DNA of 64,000 bases from CAVVDY01 sp963815775 (lineage in GTDB: Bacteria > Acidobacteriota > Terriglobia > Terriglobales > Acidobacteriaceae): NCBI GenBank assembly GCA_963815775.1, contig CAWFIB010000002.1, forward strand, positions 62,001-126,000. The letters run 5' to 3'. Shown in pieces: positions 1 to 7,956 of this stretch (positions are counted from its first letter, which is position 1; the number at the start of each line of letters is the position of its first letter). The notes under the pieces are model-generated. The model had not been told where the DNA came from. It made no database searches and saw only the letters and a list, made by a program, of their open reading frames with translations. The position numbers were made by a program, and so were the translations under genes.

Positions 1-390
1 ATCTTGTCGTCCCAGTTGGCACTGTTTGCGCCCGCAATTTTCGGATTCGCGCCATCGGGAATGGTCGGTACTGTTTTGGGCATCGGCCGAGCAGAAAAGC
101 TTGCAATGCTCGTACTGCGTTTTTCGCGCGCCTTCCGTGAAATGGAAAAGGGCGATGTGCCGGCGGAGATCCAAAGGCATACCGAAGCGTTCTTGAAGCG
201 ATCGAACTTATCATGCTTCACGGCGCGCGTCCTCTTTGGAAGGGAAGAAGAAATCGTGACAAAGATGGAATACACGGACGATTTCCCGGAGCCTTCAGAG
301 CCCAATGAAACTCATACGTCGATCTGCAAACCAAGGGCAAGATATCTTCGTCCGTTCAAATTCGTGTTCAGGAAGACCGGTTATGCATAG
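1..390 (+). CDS. Hypothetical protein, 5'-truncated by window edge
   Basis: The reading frame is open to the left edge, so the gene probably begins outside the window; the first possible internal start is TTG at 4. The visible 128 residues begin with a Gly/Ala/Phe-rich hydrophobic stretch (about residues 5-30), then a charged helical part, with no motif I recognise. The stop overlaps the next gene's ATG (383-385) within ATGCATAG, which suggests a co-transcribed, translationally coupled pair. I cannot assign a function. Confidence 0.5.
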   Translation: MLSSQLALFAPAIFGFAPSGMVGTVLGIGRAEKLAMLVLRFSRAFREMEKGDVPAEIQRHTEAFLKRSNLSCFTARVLFGREEEIVTKMEYTDDFPEPSEPNETHTSICKPRARYLRPFKFVFRKTGYA

Positions 391-1285
391 ACTTCAGCAG
401 TTCGTCATTGGCGAGGTCGTTCCAGAGCTAGCGGCCTTAGACGAGTCGCTCAAGGATCAGCAGGTCGATCAAGCAGCGATGAATCGTTGTTTTCTCGGCG
501 AGAAGTTCCTGTGGCTACATCTAGGGACTGAAATCGGAGCGTTCCCTCAGCCCGCTTCGGCAGCCGTCTATGACAGCTACTTTGCACCATTTTTTTTGTC
601 GCTAACGGACCCGAGAAAACTGCGCGATGAATATGCACCTCACACTGCTGAATCTCAGCGGATGCGGGATTCGTTTCCTCACTTCGCTCAGCAGTTATTC
701 GACAAGGCGTTGCGAGCAGACGACGACCTATTTTCTGCGGAGCCCTGTTTGTTTAAGGCTCCTAACAACCTGATCGGCCTGTTTCAAACCTACCTGCTCC
801 TGCGGGACCACGTCTGGCGTCAGCTGGCAGTCAGGTGGTTCGTTCGAGTGCTCAACTTCTCGGCAAGTGAATTGTGGAGCACAACATGGAAACAAGACTG
901 CTCAGCTGAAGATATCCAAAATGCCAATGATGAACAGTCCCCGACGCCGAGCAAGGCGCTTACGTATGCGGGATATTTGGGCCTCTTCAGATATGCTTCA
1001 CAAATGCGACAACTAAGCGAGCTATGCCGTGATGACGAATTGTTGGAATTAGGGGACATCTCAAAATTAGAAGCTCGCGTCCGTGAGATTCAGGGTTGGA
1101 CTATAAACCTGCATAGTAGTGAAGTCAGTAATCGGTTCGAAGAGATTAGGATGGGGGTCGGGAAGCTATTGCAAGCGCAAAGCGAAGTTGACGCCGAAGT
1201 GAGCAAGGAAATGGTCCGTTCGATCGAAGACTTCATCGATGATGCGCTCGAATTCATTGGTATTCCGCAATTGGTATTGAGGTAG
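383..1285 (+). CDS. Hypothetical protein (300 aa), coupled to upstream gene
   Basis: The frame is open from 305, but ATG 383 is preferred: GGAAG lies about 8 nt upstream and the start overlaps the stop of the preceding gene by 8 nt. The product is a soluble, mostly helical acidic protein without signal peptide or membrane segment. I recognise no domain. Base composition is more AT-rich and codon use less biased than in the housekeeping genes further right, which fits an accessory or transferred pair. A hairpin follows the stop. Confidence 0.6.
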   Translation: MHRLQQFVIGEVVPELAALDESLKDQQVDQAAMNRCFLGEKFLWLHLGTEIGAFPQPASAAVYDSYFAPFFLSLTDPRKLRDEYAPHTAESQRMRDSFPHFAQQLFDKALRADDDLFSAEPCLFKAPNNLIGLFQTYLLLRDHVWRQLAVRWFVRVLNFSASELWSTTWKQDCSAEDIQNANDEQSPTPSKALTYAGYLGLFRYASQMRQLSELCRDDELLELGDISKLEARVREIQGWTINLHSSEVSNRFEEIRMGVGKLLQAQSEVDAEVSKEMVRSIEDFIDDALEFIGIPQLVLR

Positions 1286-1291
1286 CAGGGT

Positions 1292-1327
1292 GCCCCAGGT
1301 TCGGCCATCGGTTGGCCTAACCTGGGC
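1292..1327. repeat. Palindromic hairpin after the hypothetical pair
   Basis: Imperfect inverted repeat with CCAGGTT and AACCTGG arms and an inner GGCC/GGCC pairing. No T-run follows on either strand, so it is more likely a REP-like palindrome than an intrinsic terminator. Confidence 0.45.
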
Positions 1328-1668
1328 GTCACTGACATCGCGACAGGGCATGGTGTAGGTTGAAGTTCGCACGACGGGATTGGCCTCGCACCAAATTACC
1401 TTCGTAACTTGCGCCCTCTACGCTTCTCTGCTACGTTCGCCGTGTGAGGCATGGAGTTGTGTGCCCACGCGTGCCGGAGCTTCTTGGACGCGGTCTTTAG
1501 GACGTATTGGTCATGCCGCAAGGCTGGCTTCAGGTTAACCGTTTCGTTACTCCTCAAAATTCATTGTGCACCGTGTCTGGTGCAATCAATCGCGCTAAGT
1601 CAAATTTCCGCAAGATTTTGCGTGTAACTCCCACGCGCTCAAGATTTTGCGCGGAAAAGTTTTTCCTT
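1328..1668. other. Intergenic stretch, no gene seen
   Basis: About 340 nt without a credible coding frame. It contains a small inverted repeat, TGCACC-N6-GGTGCA, at 1567-1584, and two CAAGATTTTGCG-like words (about 1611-1652) near the promoter-like inverted repeat that follows. Confidence 0.4.
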
Positions 1669-1693
1669 GGCAAGTATATACTTGGCTCACAAA
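1669..1693 (+). repeat. Left copy of inverted repeat containing AAGTATATACTT
   Basis: This 25-nt segment matches the reverse complement of 3909-3933 at 23 of 25 positions. Its core, AAGTATATACTT, is itself a perfect palindrome. TTGGCT (1682-1687) and TATTGA (1705-1710) are 17 nt apart, the same spacing as in the transposase promoter at the right copy. The pair brackets the membrane-protein gene, the 50-aa ORF and the transposase. Confidence 0.6.
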
Positions 1694-1730
1694 TCTCTGT
1701 ATCATATTGATTGCCGTGACAGGGCTTTTG

Positions 1731-2654
1731 TTATGTGTGGCTGTTGTGCCGTTGGTGAAATCTCAGATTAAGAAACAGCTTCAAGTCTTTCGTATCGATG
1801 GCGAATTTGGGGCTCGCTTCAAAGCAAAATTCGGTTCTGTGGAGCGGCGTGTTCTCGAATACGTCGTAGTATGTTGCCCATCCGTAGAAGTACAGCTTCA
1901 ATTTGCCGACCCGTACCTTTTGGATGTCCACATTGCTGATCTCCATCGGCCCGGTGAATATCCCGCTTTTCGGCCCGATCATCAGCGGATGATCGACGGC
2001 CTTTCCCTTGTCTTCGTACGTAAAGTTCTCCGGCAGGTCATTGGGAACGCAAACCCAACTGAAATGCATTCGCAGGTCTTTCGTCGGCGTGTTCCCGGAA
2101 TTTTCGACGCGCAATTGGAGGCGCCACCCCGTCAATTCGTAGTTCCTTTCCTTATCTATGGAGCCGCTCGCCAATGGCTTGACTGGCGAGAACCACACGT
2201 AGGCTCGTTGGCCCCGCTGCATGGCTTCCCGATTAATGTTGTTGGATTCGACCATCGCCGCAACGTTGCTGGCGGCGGCCTCGGCGTTCTTGATGGCAGC
2301 GTCAGCGGTGTCTCTAGCAATGCTGGATTCACGTCGTATAGCAAGAAGGATGAACACAGTAACAACCGAGTAGGCGAGAGTAGTAGTGGCCAATATCCAG
2401 TCGGTAACGCTCGGCCTCTGCCACCAGGGTTGACGTGTCTGTTGAGCCTGCTCATGTTCGTTGGAGGCGTGGGGATTGCTTGCTATTTCGGAAATCGGTC
2501 CGCTTGGGATATTGGTAGGCAATGGCTGAATATCGCTGGTGCTGCTTTCGCCTGGGTTTTGATGATGTGTGGGTTTTGTCTTTTGCTGTGGGGTGACGTT
2601 TTGAGCTAGAGCACCACCGATCACGATTGCGATAGCGGCTATGAAGAGGCGCAT
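1731..2654 (-). CDS. Membrane-anchored hypothetical protein (307 aa)
   Basis: N-terminal hydrophobic segment (about residues 3-18), a Pro/Ser/Gln-rich linker, then a strong transmembrane helix (about 85-107). An Ala/Glu-rich helical stretch follows, and then a soluble C-terminal domain with the RAYVWFSPV and LRVENSGNTPTK segments. The latter recalls the beta-rich domain of conserved hypothetical membrane proteins often seen in soil bacteria; this is family resemblance from memory only. The gene lies inside the inverted-repeat pair 1669-1693/3909-3933 and diverges from the small ORF at 2664. It may be a passenger of the element or an older neighbour. Function unknown. Confidence 0.7.
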   Translation of the reverse strand: MRLFIAAIAIVIGGALAQNVTPQQKTKPTHHQNPGESSTSDIQPLPTNIPSGPISEIASNPHASNEHEQAQQTRQPWWQRPSVTDWILATTTLAYSVVTVFILLAIRRESSIARDTADAAIKNAEAAASNVAAMVESNNINREAMQRGQRAYVWFSPVKPLASGSIDKERNYELTGWRLQLRVENSGNTPTKDLRMHFSWVCVPNDLPENFTYEDKGKAVDHPLMIGPKSGIFTGPMEISNVDIQKVRVGKLKLYFYGWATYYDVFENTPLHRTEFCFEASPKFAIDTKDLKLFLNLRFHQRHNSHT

Positions 2655-2663
2655 AATTTGAGA

Positions 2664-2816
2664 ATGGCGAAGAGAAAAGCAGAATACATCGAAGGCGATA
2701 AAGCAAGGGAAAACTTTGAGGATGCGATACGCTATGCGTTCAGCACCCTCAAGGAAAAGGCCCCGGCAAAGCCGAAGCCTAAACGCAACAGGAAGTCCGG
2801 CAGTGACAAGGGCTAG
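2664..2816 (+). CDS. 50-aa Lys/Arg-rich protein beside the transposase
   Basis: Small ORF starting MAKRKAEYIEGDKAREN and ending in a Lys/Pro-rich basic tail (KPKPKRNRKSG). It diverges from the membrane-protein gene (10-bp gap) and its stop overlaps the transposase's stop by 4 nt in convergent orientation. I recall similar short MAKRKAEYIEG-type ORFs beside IS1595-type transposases; this cannot be checked here. The basic tail suggests nucleic-acid binding. It could be an accessory protein of the element. Confidence 0.55.
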   Translation: MAKRKAEYIEGDKARENFEDAIRYAFSTLKEKAPAKPKPKRNRKSGSDKG

Positions 2817-3862
2817 AAGGGTTCTTTCTCTGTCCGCGTCTCTGCCGCCGAATGGTGGAGCGAGTCAACTCCCTTGCCCGTCAGTTGGGCGTAGGTGAGG
2901 TGCTTACCGTTGACGCGAGACATAGCGAGTACGAAGCGATCTGCGTCACTGACGCGCTCTTCGGCTTTCTTGCCGCCACGATTGTTGAAACGAAATACTT
3001 GTTCGCCGAGGTAACGCTCTAAATGGAACGGTTCGACAGACACGTAGGTTCCGCGCAGATTGCGCTTGAACAGCGACCAGAAGTTCTCAAGGCCATTGGT
3101 GTGAACCCGTCCGTTGACGTACCGCTCCATGTGATTCACCCACTCATGCACGTAGCGGTTGTGCAGCAGTTCATAAGTTACTGCGCTGTCCGTGTATACC
3201 TTACTGCCATACTTCACGTTCTTGAGGATGATGTTCTGCAAGGTTTCGCGCTGGACGTTCGGGATAACCTGAGTGCGAATCTCTCTCGCGTCCCTGTCCA
3301 ACATTCCGATAACGGCAGTCTTGCCGACGTGCATATCACCAAAGCGTTGTTCACCACGAATGCGCTGCAAGCGCACCTTGCGTTCGCGGTGCATATTGGC
3401 AGCCTTGCCGCCGATGAAACTCTCATCACTTTCTACTTCGCTTCCGGGGCCACCCAACTTCGACGTGTTGCCGAAGCCCTTGTTCGCCAGAACCTCACGG
3501 ACGCGATGCAGCATGAACCATGCGCTCTTTTGGGTGATCTTCAGCGTCCTAGCCATCTCTGCGCTGCTAACGCCATTTTTGCAGTTGCAGACCATCCAAA
3601 AGGCGGTCATCCATTTGTCGAGGCCGAGTGGGGAATCCTCAAAGATAGTTCCAACCTTCACAGAGAACTGCCGCTTGCATCCTTTGCAGAACCACATCAA
3701 GCGAGTGCTCAGGAAGGAATGCTCTGTGCCGCTGCAACGCGGGCAGATGATCTTCTTTCCGGGCCAGCGGAGATTCACCGCATAAACGAAGGCCCGCTTC
3801 CGGTCAGAGAAGTACACAATCGCTTCCTGAAGGGTTTTGGGCTGACTGAGTTTGTTCGCCAT
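2813..3862 (-). CDS. IS1595-family transposase
   Basis: 349 aa, full length for the family. An N-terminal zinc ribbon (Cys40, Cys43, Cys59, Cys62) is followed by a helix-turn-helix-like stretch (about 95-125) and the ISXO2-like catalytic domain. Catalytic candidates are Asp146 (ESDESFIGG) and Asp225 (YTDSAVTY), with Asn256 or Glu259 (HTNGLENFWSLFKR) as the third residue; the family is described as DDE/DDN. The frame is intact, so the element could be active. A strong promoter (3892-3920) lies 30 nt upstream. I could not fix the terminal inverted repeats or an 8-bp target duplication, so element borders remain open. Confidence 0.92.
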   Translation of the reverse strand: MANKLSQPKTLQEAIVYFSDRKRAFVYAVNLRWPGKKIICPRCSGTEHSFLSTRLMWFCKGCKRQFSVKVGTIFEDSPLGLDKWMTAFWMVCNCKNGVSSAEMARTLKITQKSAWFMLHRVREVLANKGFGNTSKLGGPGSEVESDESFIGGKAANMHRERKVRLQRIRGEQRFGDMHVGKTAVIGMLDRDAREIRTQVIPNVQRETLQNIILKNVKYGSKVYTDSAVTYELLHNRYVHEWVNHMERYVNGRVHTNGLENFWSLFKRNLRGTYVSVEPFHLERYLGEQVFRFNNRGGKKAEERVSDADRFVLAMSRVNGKHLTYAQLTGKGVDSLHHSAAETRTEKEPF

Positions 3863-3891
3863 TTCTTTGCCCTCACTATCTATCTGATGCG

Positions 3892-3920
3892 AGAATACCC
3901 GAAAAGACTTTGTGAGTCAA
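3892..3920 (-). promoter_or_regulatory. Transposase promoter
   Basis: On the minus strand TTGACT (3915-3920) and TATTCT (3892-3897) are separated by exactly 17 nt, a near-consensus sigma70 promoter reading into the transposase. The -35 box lies inside the inverted repeat with the AAGTATATA palindrome, so binding there could repress transcription. Confidence 0.7.
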
Positions 3921-3933
3921 GTATATATTTGCC
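3909..3933 (-). repeat. Right copy of inverted repeat containing AAGTATATA
   Basis: Reverse-complement partner (23/25 identical) of 1669-1693. It overlaps the -35 region of the transposase promoter. Just outside it lies a G-run (about 3970-3983, CGGGGGAGGGGGG), which may mark the element's outer edge. Confidence 0.6.
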
Positions 3934-3988
3934 TTTTCCTTGCTCAATGGAATCAAGATTTTAGCTATCCCGGGGGAGGGGGGTACTT

Positions 3989-4020
3989 CAGTTGTCGGTT
4001 GCCAGCTACCGGTTGTCAGA
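3989..4020. repeat. Heptamer tandem repeat, TTGTCRG family
   Basis: Degenerate 7-bp units such as TTGTCGG and TTGTCAG with diverged units between. It is the first of four tracts of this family in the window (others at 16645, 17245 and 47427). Confidence 0.6.
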
Positions 4021-4138
4021 AACGCAGAGGATGTTAGCAAGTAGTTATTACAACGCTGTGGCGGCCAAAAGCAGGTCCTTCCACTCCGCTCGACGTTCGT
4101 CTCGCTTCGCTCAGGATGGCGAGGCCGGAAAGCCCTCT

Positions 4139-4212
4139 GGCGAAAAGCGAAGAGCCAGGCGCGAAAGGCGCTTTCTGGCAAAAAGCGAATGGCGAAGAGC
4201 GAAGAGCGACCC
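4139..4212. repeat. Heptamer tandem repeat, GCGAAGA family
   Basis: Degenerate 7-bp units GCGAAAA, GCGAAGA, GCGAATG, interrupted by a short palindrome (GCGCGAAAGGCGC). It is open in the frame of the downstream acyltransferase and would add a low-complexity N-terminal extension if translated. Related tracts lie at 16364-16452 and 47292-47414. Confidence 0.65.
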
Positions 4213-4280
4213 AGACCGCCCGTCGTTTGACCCGACTTTTAACCGATGCTACCGTCAAGCTGCTCCCCGTGCCCTCCGCG

Positions 4281-5180
4281 ATGCTCAATCGACTGCAATA
4301 CGCACCGCTGGCCGTGCTGGTCCGGTTCGTCGGCGTGTTGCCCCGTCCGGTGGCGCGCGGCTTCGGAATCCTGCTGGGACATCTGGTGTACTACGTGCAC
4401 CCGCGGCTGCGGCGGGTGGGCCGGCGCAACCTGGAGCTCGCCTTCCCCGAAAGATCGGCGGCCGAGCGCCGCAAGATCCTGAAGGGCGTCTACACCTCGC
4501 TGGGGCGGCTGCTGGCCGAGTTCTGCCTCTTCCCTTACTACACGGTGCGCAATTCGTCGGAGGTCGCCGTCTATCAGGGCTTCGAGAATTTCGAGGCCGC
4601 TGAGCGCCGCGGGCTGGGCGTGCTGCTGCTCACCGCGCACTTCGGCGGATGGGAGGTCGGCTCGTTCTTCCACTCGTTGCAGGGGCACTCCGTCAAGATC
4701 GTCGTGCGGCCAATGGACAACCCTTACGTCGACGACCTGGTCACCAACTACCGCACGCTGCATGGCAACACCGTAGTCGGCAAGCAGGACTTCGCGCGCG
4801 GCCTGCTGACGGCGATGCGCAGCAACGAAACGGTCGGCATCCTGATGGACACCAACATGACGCCGCCGCAGGGCGTGTTCGTACCGTTCTTCGGGATTCC
4901 GGCGTGCACGGCCAGCGGCGTGGCGCGCGTAGCGCTGCACACCGGCGCGGCTGTCGTGCCCGCGTTCACTATCTGGGACGCGGCGCTGCGCAAGTATCGG
5001 GTGCAATTCGATGCGGCGCTGGAGCTGGTCAACACCGGCGACAGCGAGGCCGATGCCGTCGCCAACACCGCGCTGTTCAATCGCGTGATCGAGAGCTATG
5101 TGCGCAAGCATCCCGACCAGTGGCTGTGGGTGCATCGGCGGTGGAAGACGCGTCCGCCGGGCGAGGCGGCGTTGTATTAG
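4281..5180 (+). CDS. LpxL/HtrB-like lysophospholipid acyltransferase
   Basis: 299 aa, the usual length of the lipid A biosynthesis acyltransferase family, which transfers acyl chains to lipid A precursors at the inner membrane. The HX4D/E catalytic motif appears as HFGGWE in LLLTAHFGGWE (about residue 120), and DTNMTPPQGVFVPFFG matches the conserved downstream region. An N-terminal hydrophobic stretch is consistent with membrane anchoring. The frame is open from 4116, but those 55 extra codons are the heptamer repeat, so ATG 4281 is chosen, although no clear ribosome-binding site precedes it. It converges on dinB with no gap. The exact acyl acceptor cannot be told. Confidence 0.82.
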   Translation: MLNRLQYAPLAVLVRFVGVLPRPVARGFGILLGHLVYYVHPRLRRVGRRNLELAFPERSAAERRKILKGVYTSLGRLLAEFCLFPYYTVRNSSEVAVYQGFENFEAAERRGLGVLLLTAHFGGWEVGSFFHSLQGHSVKIVVRPMDNPYVDDLVTNYRTLHGNTVVGKQDFARGLLTAMRSNETVGILMDTNMTPPQGVFVPFFGIPACTASGVARVALHTGAAVVPAFTIWDAALRKYRVQFDAALELVNTGDSEADAVANTALFNRVIESYVRKHPDQWLWVHRRWKTRPPGEAALY

Positions 5181-6425
5181 TTAGCCCTCATCCTTGCGCT
5201 TTTTGCCCGGCAGGCTGGCGGGATTCTCGTGGGTGCGCTCGCGGAAACGCGCTTTCATCCCGGCGGCGAGCGAGACGGCGTTCTCGCCAAACTTCTCGCG
5301 CAGGCGGTCGGCGGCCGACAGCGCCTGGTTCCACTTGTCATGCGGGCTCGCGCCGGACAGGCCTAGCTGATCGCTCTCGCTGTCGAAGTGCGAGGCGTGG
5401 ATGCCCAGCAGACGCACCGCTTCGCCGTTCCAGTTCTCGCGGAAGAGCTCGCGGACCACGGCGAAGACCTCCGAGTCGACGGCCGTCGGACGGGCAACAG
5501 TGCGGGCGCGCGTGATGGTGTGAAAGTCGGAGGTGCGCAGCTTCAGTTGCAGGGTTCGGGCAGGCAGCTCCTGCTCGCGCAGGCGGCGGCAGACCATCTC
5601 TGACAAGCGCGCCAGCATGGACTCGAGCACCTGCTGATCGCTGGTATCGCGCGAGAAAGTGTGCTCGTGGCTGACCGACTTGGGGCCGGCATCTTCGCCG
5701 ATGTCGGCGTCGAACCAGCCGCCGGCGTCCTCGCCGCGCGCCTTGCCGGCGAGCGCCAGGCCTAGAGCGCCGAAGTTCTGTTTGAGCCAGAGTTCATCGC
5801 GCGTCGCCAGGTCGCGGACCTTGCGGATTCCCTGCTCCTCCAGGCGCTTCTCCAGAACCTTGCCGACGCCGGGAATCTTGCGCACCTCCAGCGGCGCAAG
5901 GAAGCTGGCCTCGCAACCCGGTTGTATCCAGAGCACGCCGTTGGGCTTGGCCTGGTCGGAGCAGACCTTGGCGATGAGGCGTGAAGTGCCGACGCCGATG
6001 GAGCAGTTCAACTGGGCATCGCTTTTGATCGCCGTATGGAGCAGGTGTGCGGCCCGCATCGGCGGCCCGTAGAGCCGCTCGGTGCCCGACATGTCGACAT
6101 AGGCCTCGTCGATGGAGACCATCTCCAGCTTGGGTGAGAAACGGTTAAGGACACGGTAAACTTTGTCCGAGCACTCGCGGTAGCGCGCCGGGTGTCCAGG
6201 GACGAAGATGGCGTGAGGACAGAGCTTGGCCGCCGTCCGCAACGGCATGGCGGAATGCACTCCGAACTTACGCGCCGCGTAAGAGGCTGCGGCGACCACC
6301 CCGCGCTCGTGGGCCGCCCCGCCGACCACAACCGCCTGGTTCTTCAGCGAGGGATCATAGAGCTCTTCCACGGAGACGAAGAAGGCGTCCATGTCGACGT
6401 GGAAGATGGTGCGCGCTGGGGTCAT
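5181..6425 (-). CDS. dinB: DNA polymerase IV (Y family)
   Basis: 414 aa translesion DNA polymerase. The catalytic acidic motifs are at the N terminus (FHVDMDAFFVSVEE, Asp11) and in SIDEAYVD (about residues 103-110). A helix-hairpin-helix thumb follows (KIPGVGKVLEKRLEEQGI), then the little-finger domain. The C-terminal tail is Lys/Arg-rich and has no clear beta-clamp motif. The ATG at 6425 gives the family's standard N terminus. The gene is monocistronic, convergent with the acyltransferase and divergent from the porin gene. No LexA-type box was identified. Confidence 0.95.
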   Translation of the reverse strand: MTPARTIFHVDMDAFFVSVEELYDPSLKNQAVVVGGAAHERGVVAAASYAARKFGVHSAMPLRTAAKLCPHAIFVPGHPARYRECSDKVYRVLNRFSPKLEMVSIDEAYVDMSGTERLYGPPMRAAHLLHTAIKSDAQLNCSIGVGTSRLIAKVCSDQAKPNGVLWIQPGCEASFLAPLEVRKIPGVGKVLEKRLEEQGIRKVRDLATRDELWLKQNFGALGLALAGKARGEDAGGWFDADIGEDAGPKSVSHEHTFSRDTSDQQVLESMLARLSEMVCRRLREQELPARTLQLKLRTSDFHTITRARTVARPTAVDSEVFAVVRELFRENWNGEAVRLLGIHASHFDSESDQLGLSGASPHDKWNQALSAADRLREKFGENAVSLAAGMKARFRERTHENPASLPGKKRKDEG

Positions 6426-6489
6426 GTTGCGGAGATTTTATCGATCTGAGTTAACATTCTGCCACTTCCCTTCCAGAGGTGAGGACATC

Positions 6490-7956
6490 ATGATCCGATC
6501 CGGCATCACTGTTCTGGGCCTGTTCTTGTGGACTGCGTCGCTGATGGCACAGCAGGCGACCCCGTCGTCCACACAAATGCAGCAGCTTCAACAGGAAGTT
6601 GAACAGCTAACCTCGTCGCTGCAGGCCATGCGCACGGAGGTGCAGGCCTGTCGTGACGAGATCCACAGCCTGCGGGCGGAGCTGGAAAGCGCCAAGGCCG
6701 CGGTGCAGCAGGGCAGCCCCGGCACGAATGAACAGGTGGAGCATGCACTCGCCGACCTGCGGGAAGACGAAGCGGTGAACGAATCGCGGACGGCGACGCT
6801 CTACCAGACCAAGGTGGAGAGCGGATCGAAGTATCGCGTCCGACTGTCGGGCCTGGCGTTGTTCAACACCTTCGTGAATCGCGGGACGGTCAATACGATC
6901 AGCGTCCCCAATCTCGCGCTTCCTACGCCCGAGGGGCAGCCGGGAGGGAACGTGGGCGCCACCTTCCGCCAGACGCTATTCACGTTGCAGGCGTTCGGGC
7001 CGGAGGTGTGGGGAGCCCGCACCAGTGCCTCAGTGCAGTTCGATTTTTATGGCGGCTTCACGCGCACGCTGGACGGATACGTCCTGGGTCTGGCCCACCT
7101 GCGGACCGCGGACATCTCGTTCGACTGGGATAAATGGTCGCTGCACTTCAGCCAGGACAAGCCTTTTATCTCGCCGCTGTCGCCGACGACGCTGGCTGCG
7201 ATTGGCACGCCGGAGTTCGCCTACTCCGGCGATCTGTGGACGTGGACGCCGCAGATTGTTGCGGAGCGTACCTGGGAGCTATCGGAGAAGGTAAAGCCGC
7301 ATTTGCAGTTTGGCGTGCTCGATCCCTTGGACGGGGAGGCGCCGACTTCGTTCTATTTGCGTGCGCCTGAGGCGGGCGAGTTGTCGCGCACGCCTGGAAT
7401 CGCTGCCCGGCAGAGTTGGGACTTCCCCTTACTTGGGCAAACCGCCACCATCGGCTATGGCGGCTATTTCGCCCGCCAGAACTACGGCTACAATCGGGTG
7501 CTGGATGCCTGGGCCGCCACGCTGGATTGGAACCTGCCGTTTGGGGAGCGCTGGGCGCTGTCCGGCGAACTGCACCGGGGCATCGGGCTGGGTGGCATGT
7601 GGGGCGCCATCGGCACCAGCGTTGTTTACACCGGCCCGGAAAATAGCGGTTATGCTAGCGTGGTGGGCGTGAATACCGTGGGCGGATGGTCGCAGCTCAA
7701 GTTTAAGCCGGCATCGAAGTGGGAGCTCAATGGCGCATTCGGCGAAGAGAGCCCGTTTGCCGCCGATCTGCTGCAAAATGCCGATCCGACGTATCAGCCG
7801 GTGCTGCGCAACTGGACAACCATGGTAAATGTGATCGACCATCCGCGTTCCAATTTGCTGCTATCGCTCGAGTACCGTCACTTGAACACCGTACTTTTCG
7901 GTGGACAAACGCGCACGGCCGAGCACATTAACCTGGGCGTGGGAGTCGCCTTCTGA
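6490..7956 (+). CDS. Outer-membrane porin-like protein with coiled-coil N terminus
   Basis: 488 aa. Signal peptide (MIRSGITVLGLFLWTASLMAQQ) followed by a coiled coil (about residues 28-75, rich in Gln/Glu/Leu). The remainder is a beta-strand-rich region with alternating aromatic residues that ends in a terminal Phe (GVGVAF), typical of outer-membrane barrels. ATG 6490 follows AGAGGTGAGG and is preferred over the upstream in-frame start inside dinB. Its stop overlaps the next gene's ATG (TGATG), so the barrel and the cupredoxin-like protein are translationally coupled. The coiled coil plus barrel recalls DcaP-like or phosphate-selective porins, but the substrate is unknown. Confidence 0.78.
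   Translation: MIRSGITVLGLFLWTASLMAQQATPSSTQMQQLQQEVEQLTSSLQAMRTEVQACRDEIHSLRAELESAKAAVQQGSPGTNEQVEHALADLREDEAVNESRTATLYQTKVESGSKYRVRLSGLALFNTFVNRGTVNTISVPNLALPTPEGQPGGNVGATFRQTLFTLQAFGPEVWGARTSASVQFDFYGGFTRTLDGYVLGLAHLRTADISFDWDKWSLHFSQDKPFISPLSPTTLAAIGTPEFAYSGDLWTWTPQIVAERTWELSEKVKPHLQFGVLDPLDGEAPTSFYLRAPEAGELSRTPGIAARQSWDFPLLGQTATIGYGGYFARQNYGYNRVLDAWAATLDWNLPFGERWALSGELHRGIGLGGMWGAIGTSVVYTGPENSGYASVVGVNTVGGWSQLKFKPASKWELNGAFGEESPFAADLLQNADPTYQPVLRNWTTMVNVIDHPRSNLLLSLEYRHLNTVLFGGQTRTAEHINLGVGVAF

Noticed and set aside
1647..2609. 320-residue open frame on the plus strand
   Set aside because: Antisense to the membrane-protein gene, which has a signal-like start and a proper transmembrane helix; the plus-strand product lacks protein-like pattern.
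4239..5135. Open frame antisense to the LpxL-like acyltransferase
   Set aside because: Arg/His/Gln-rich shadow in a GC-rich gene; the plus-strand protein has the catalytic HX4D/E motif.
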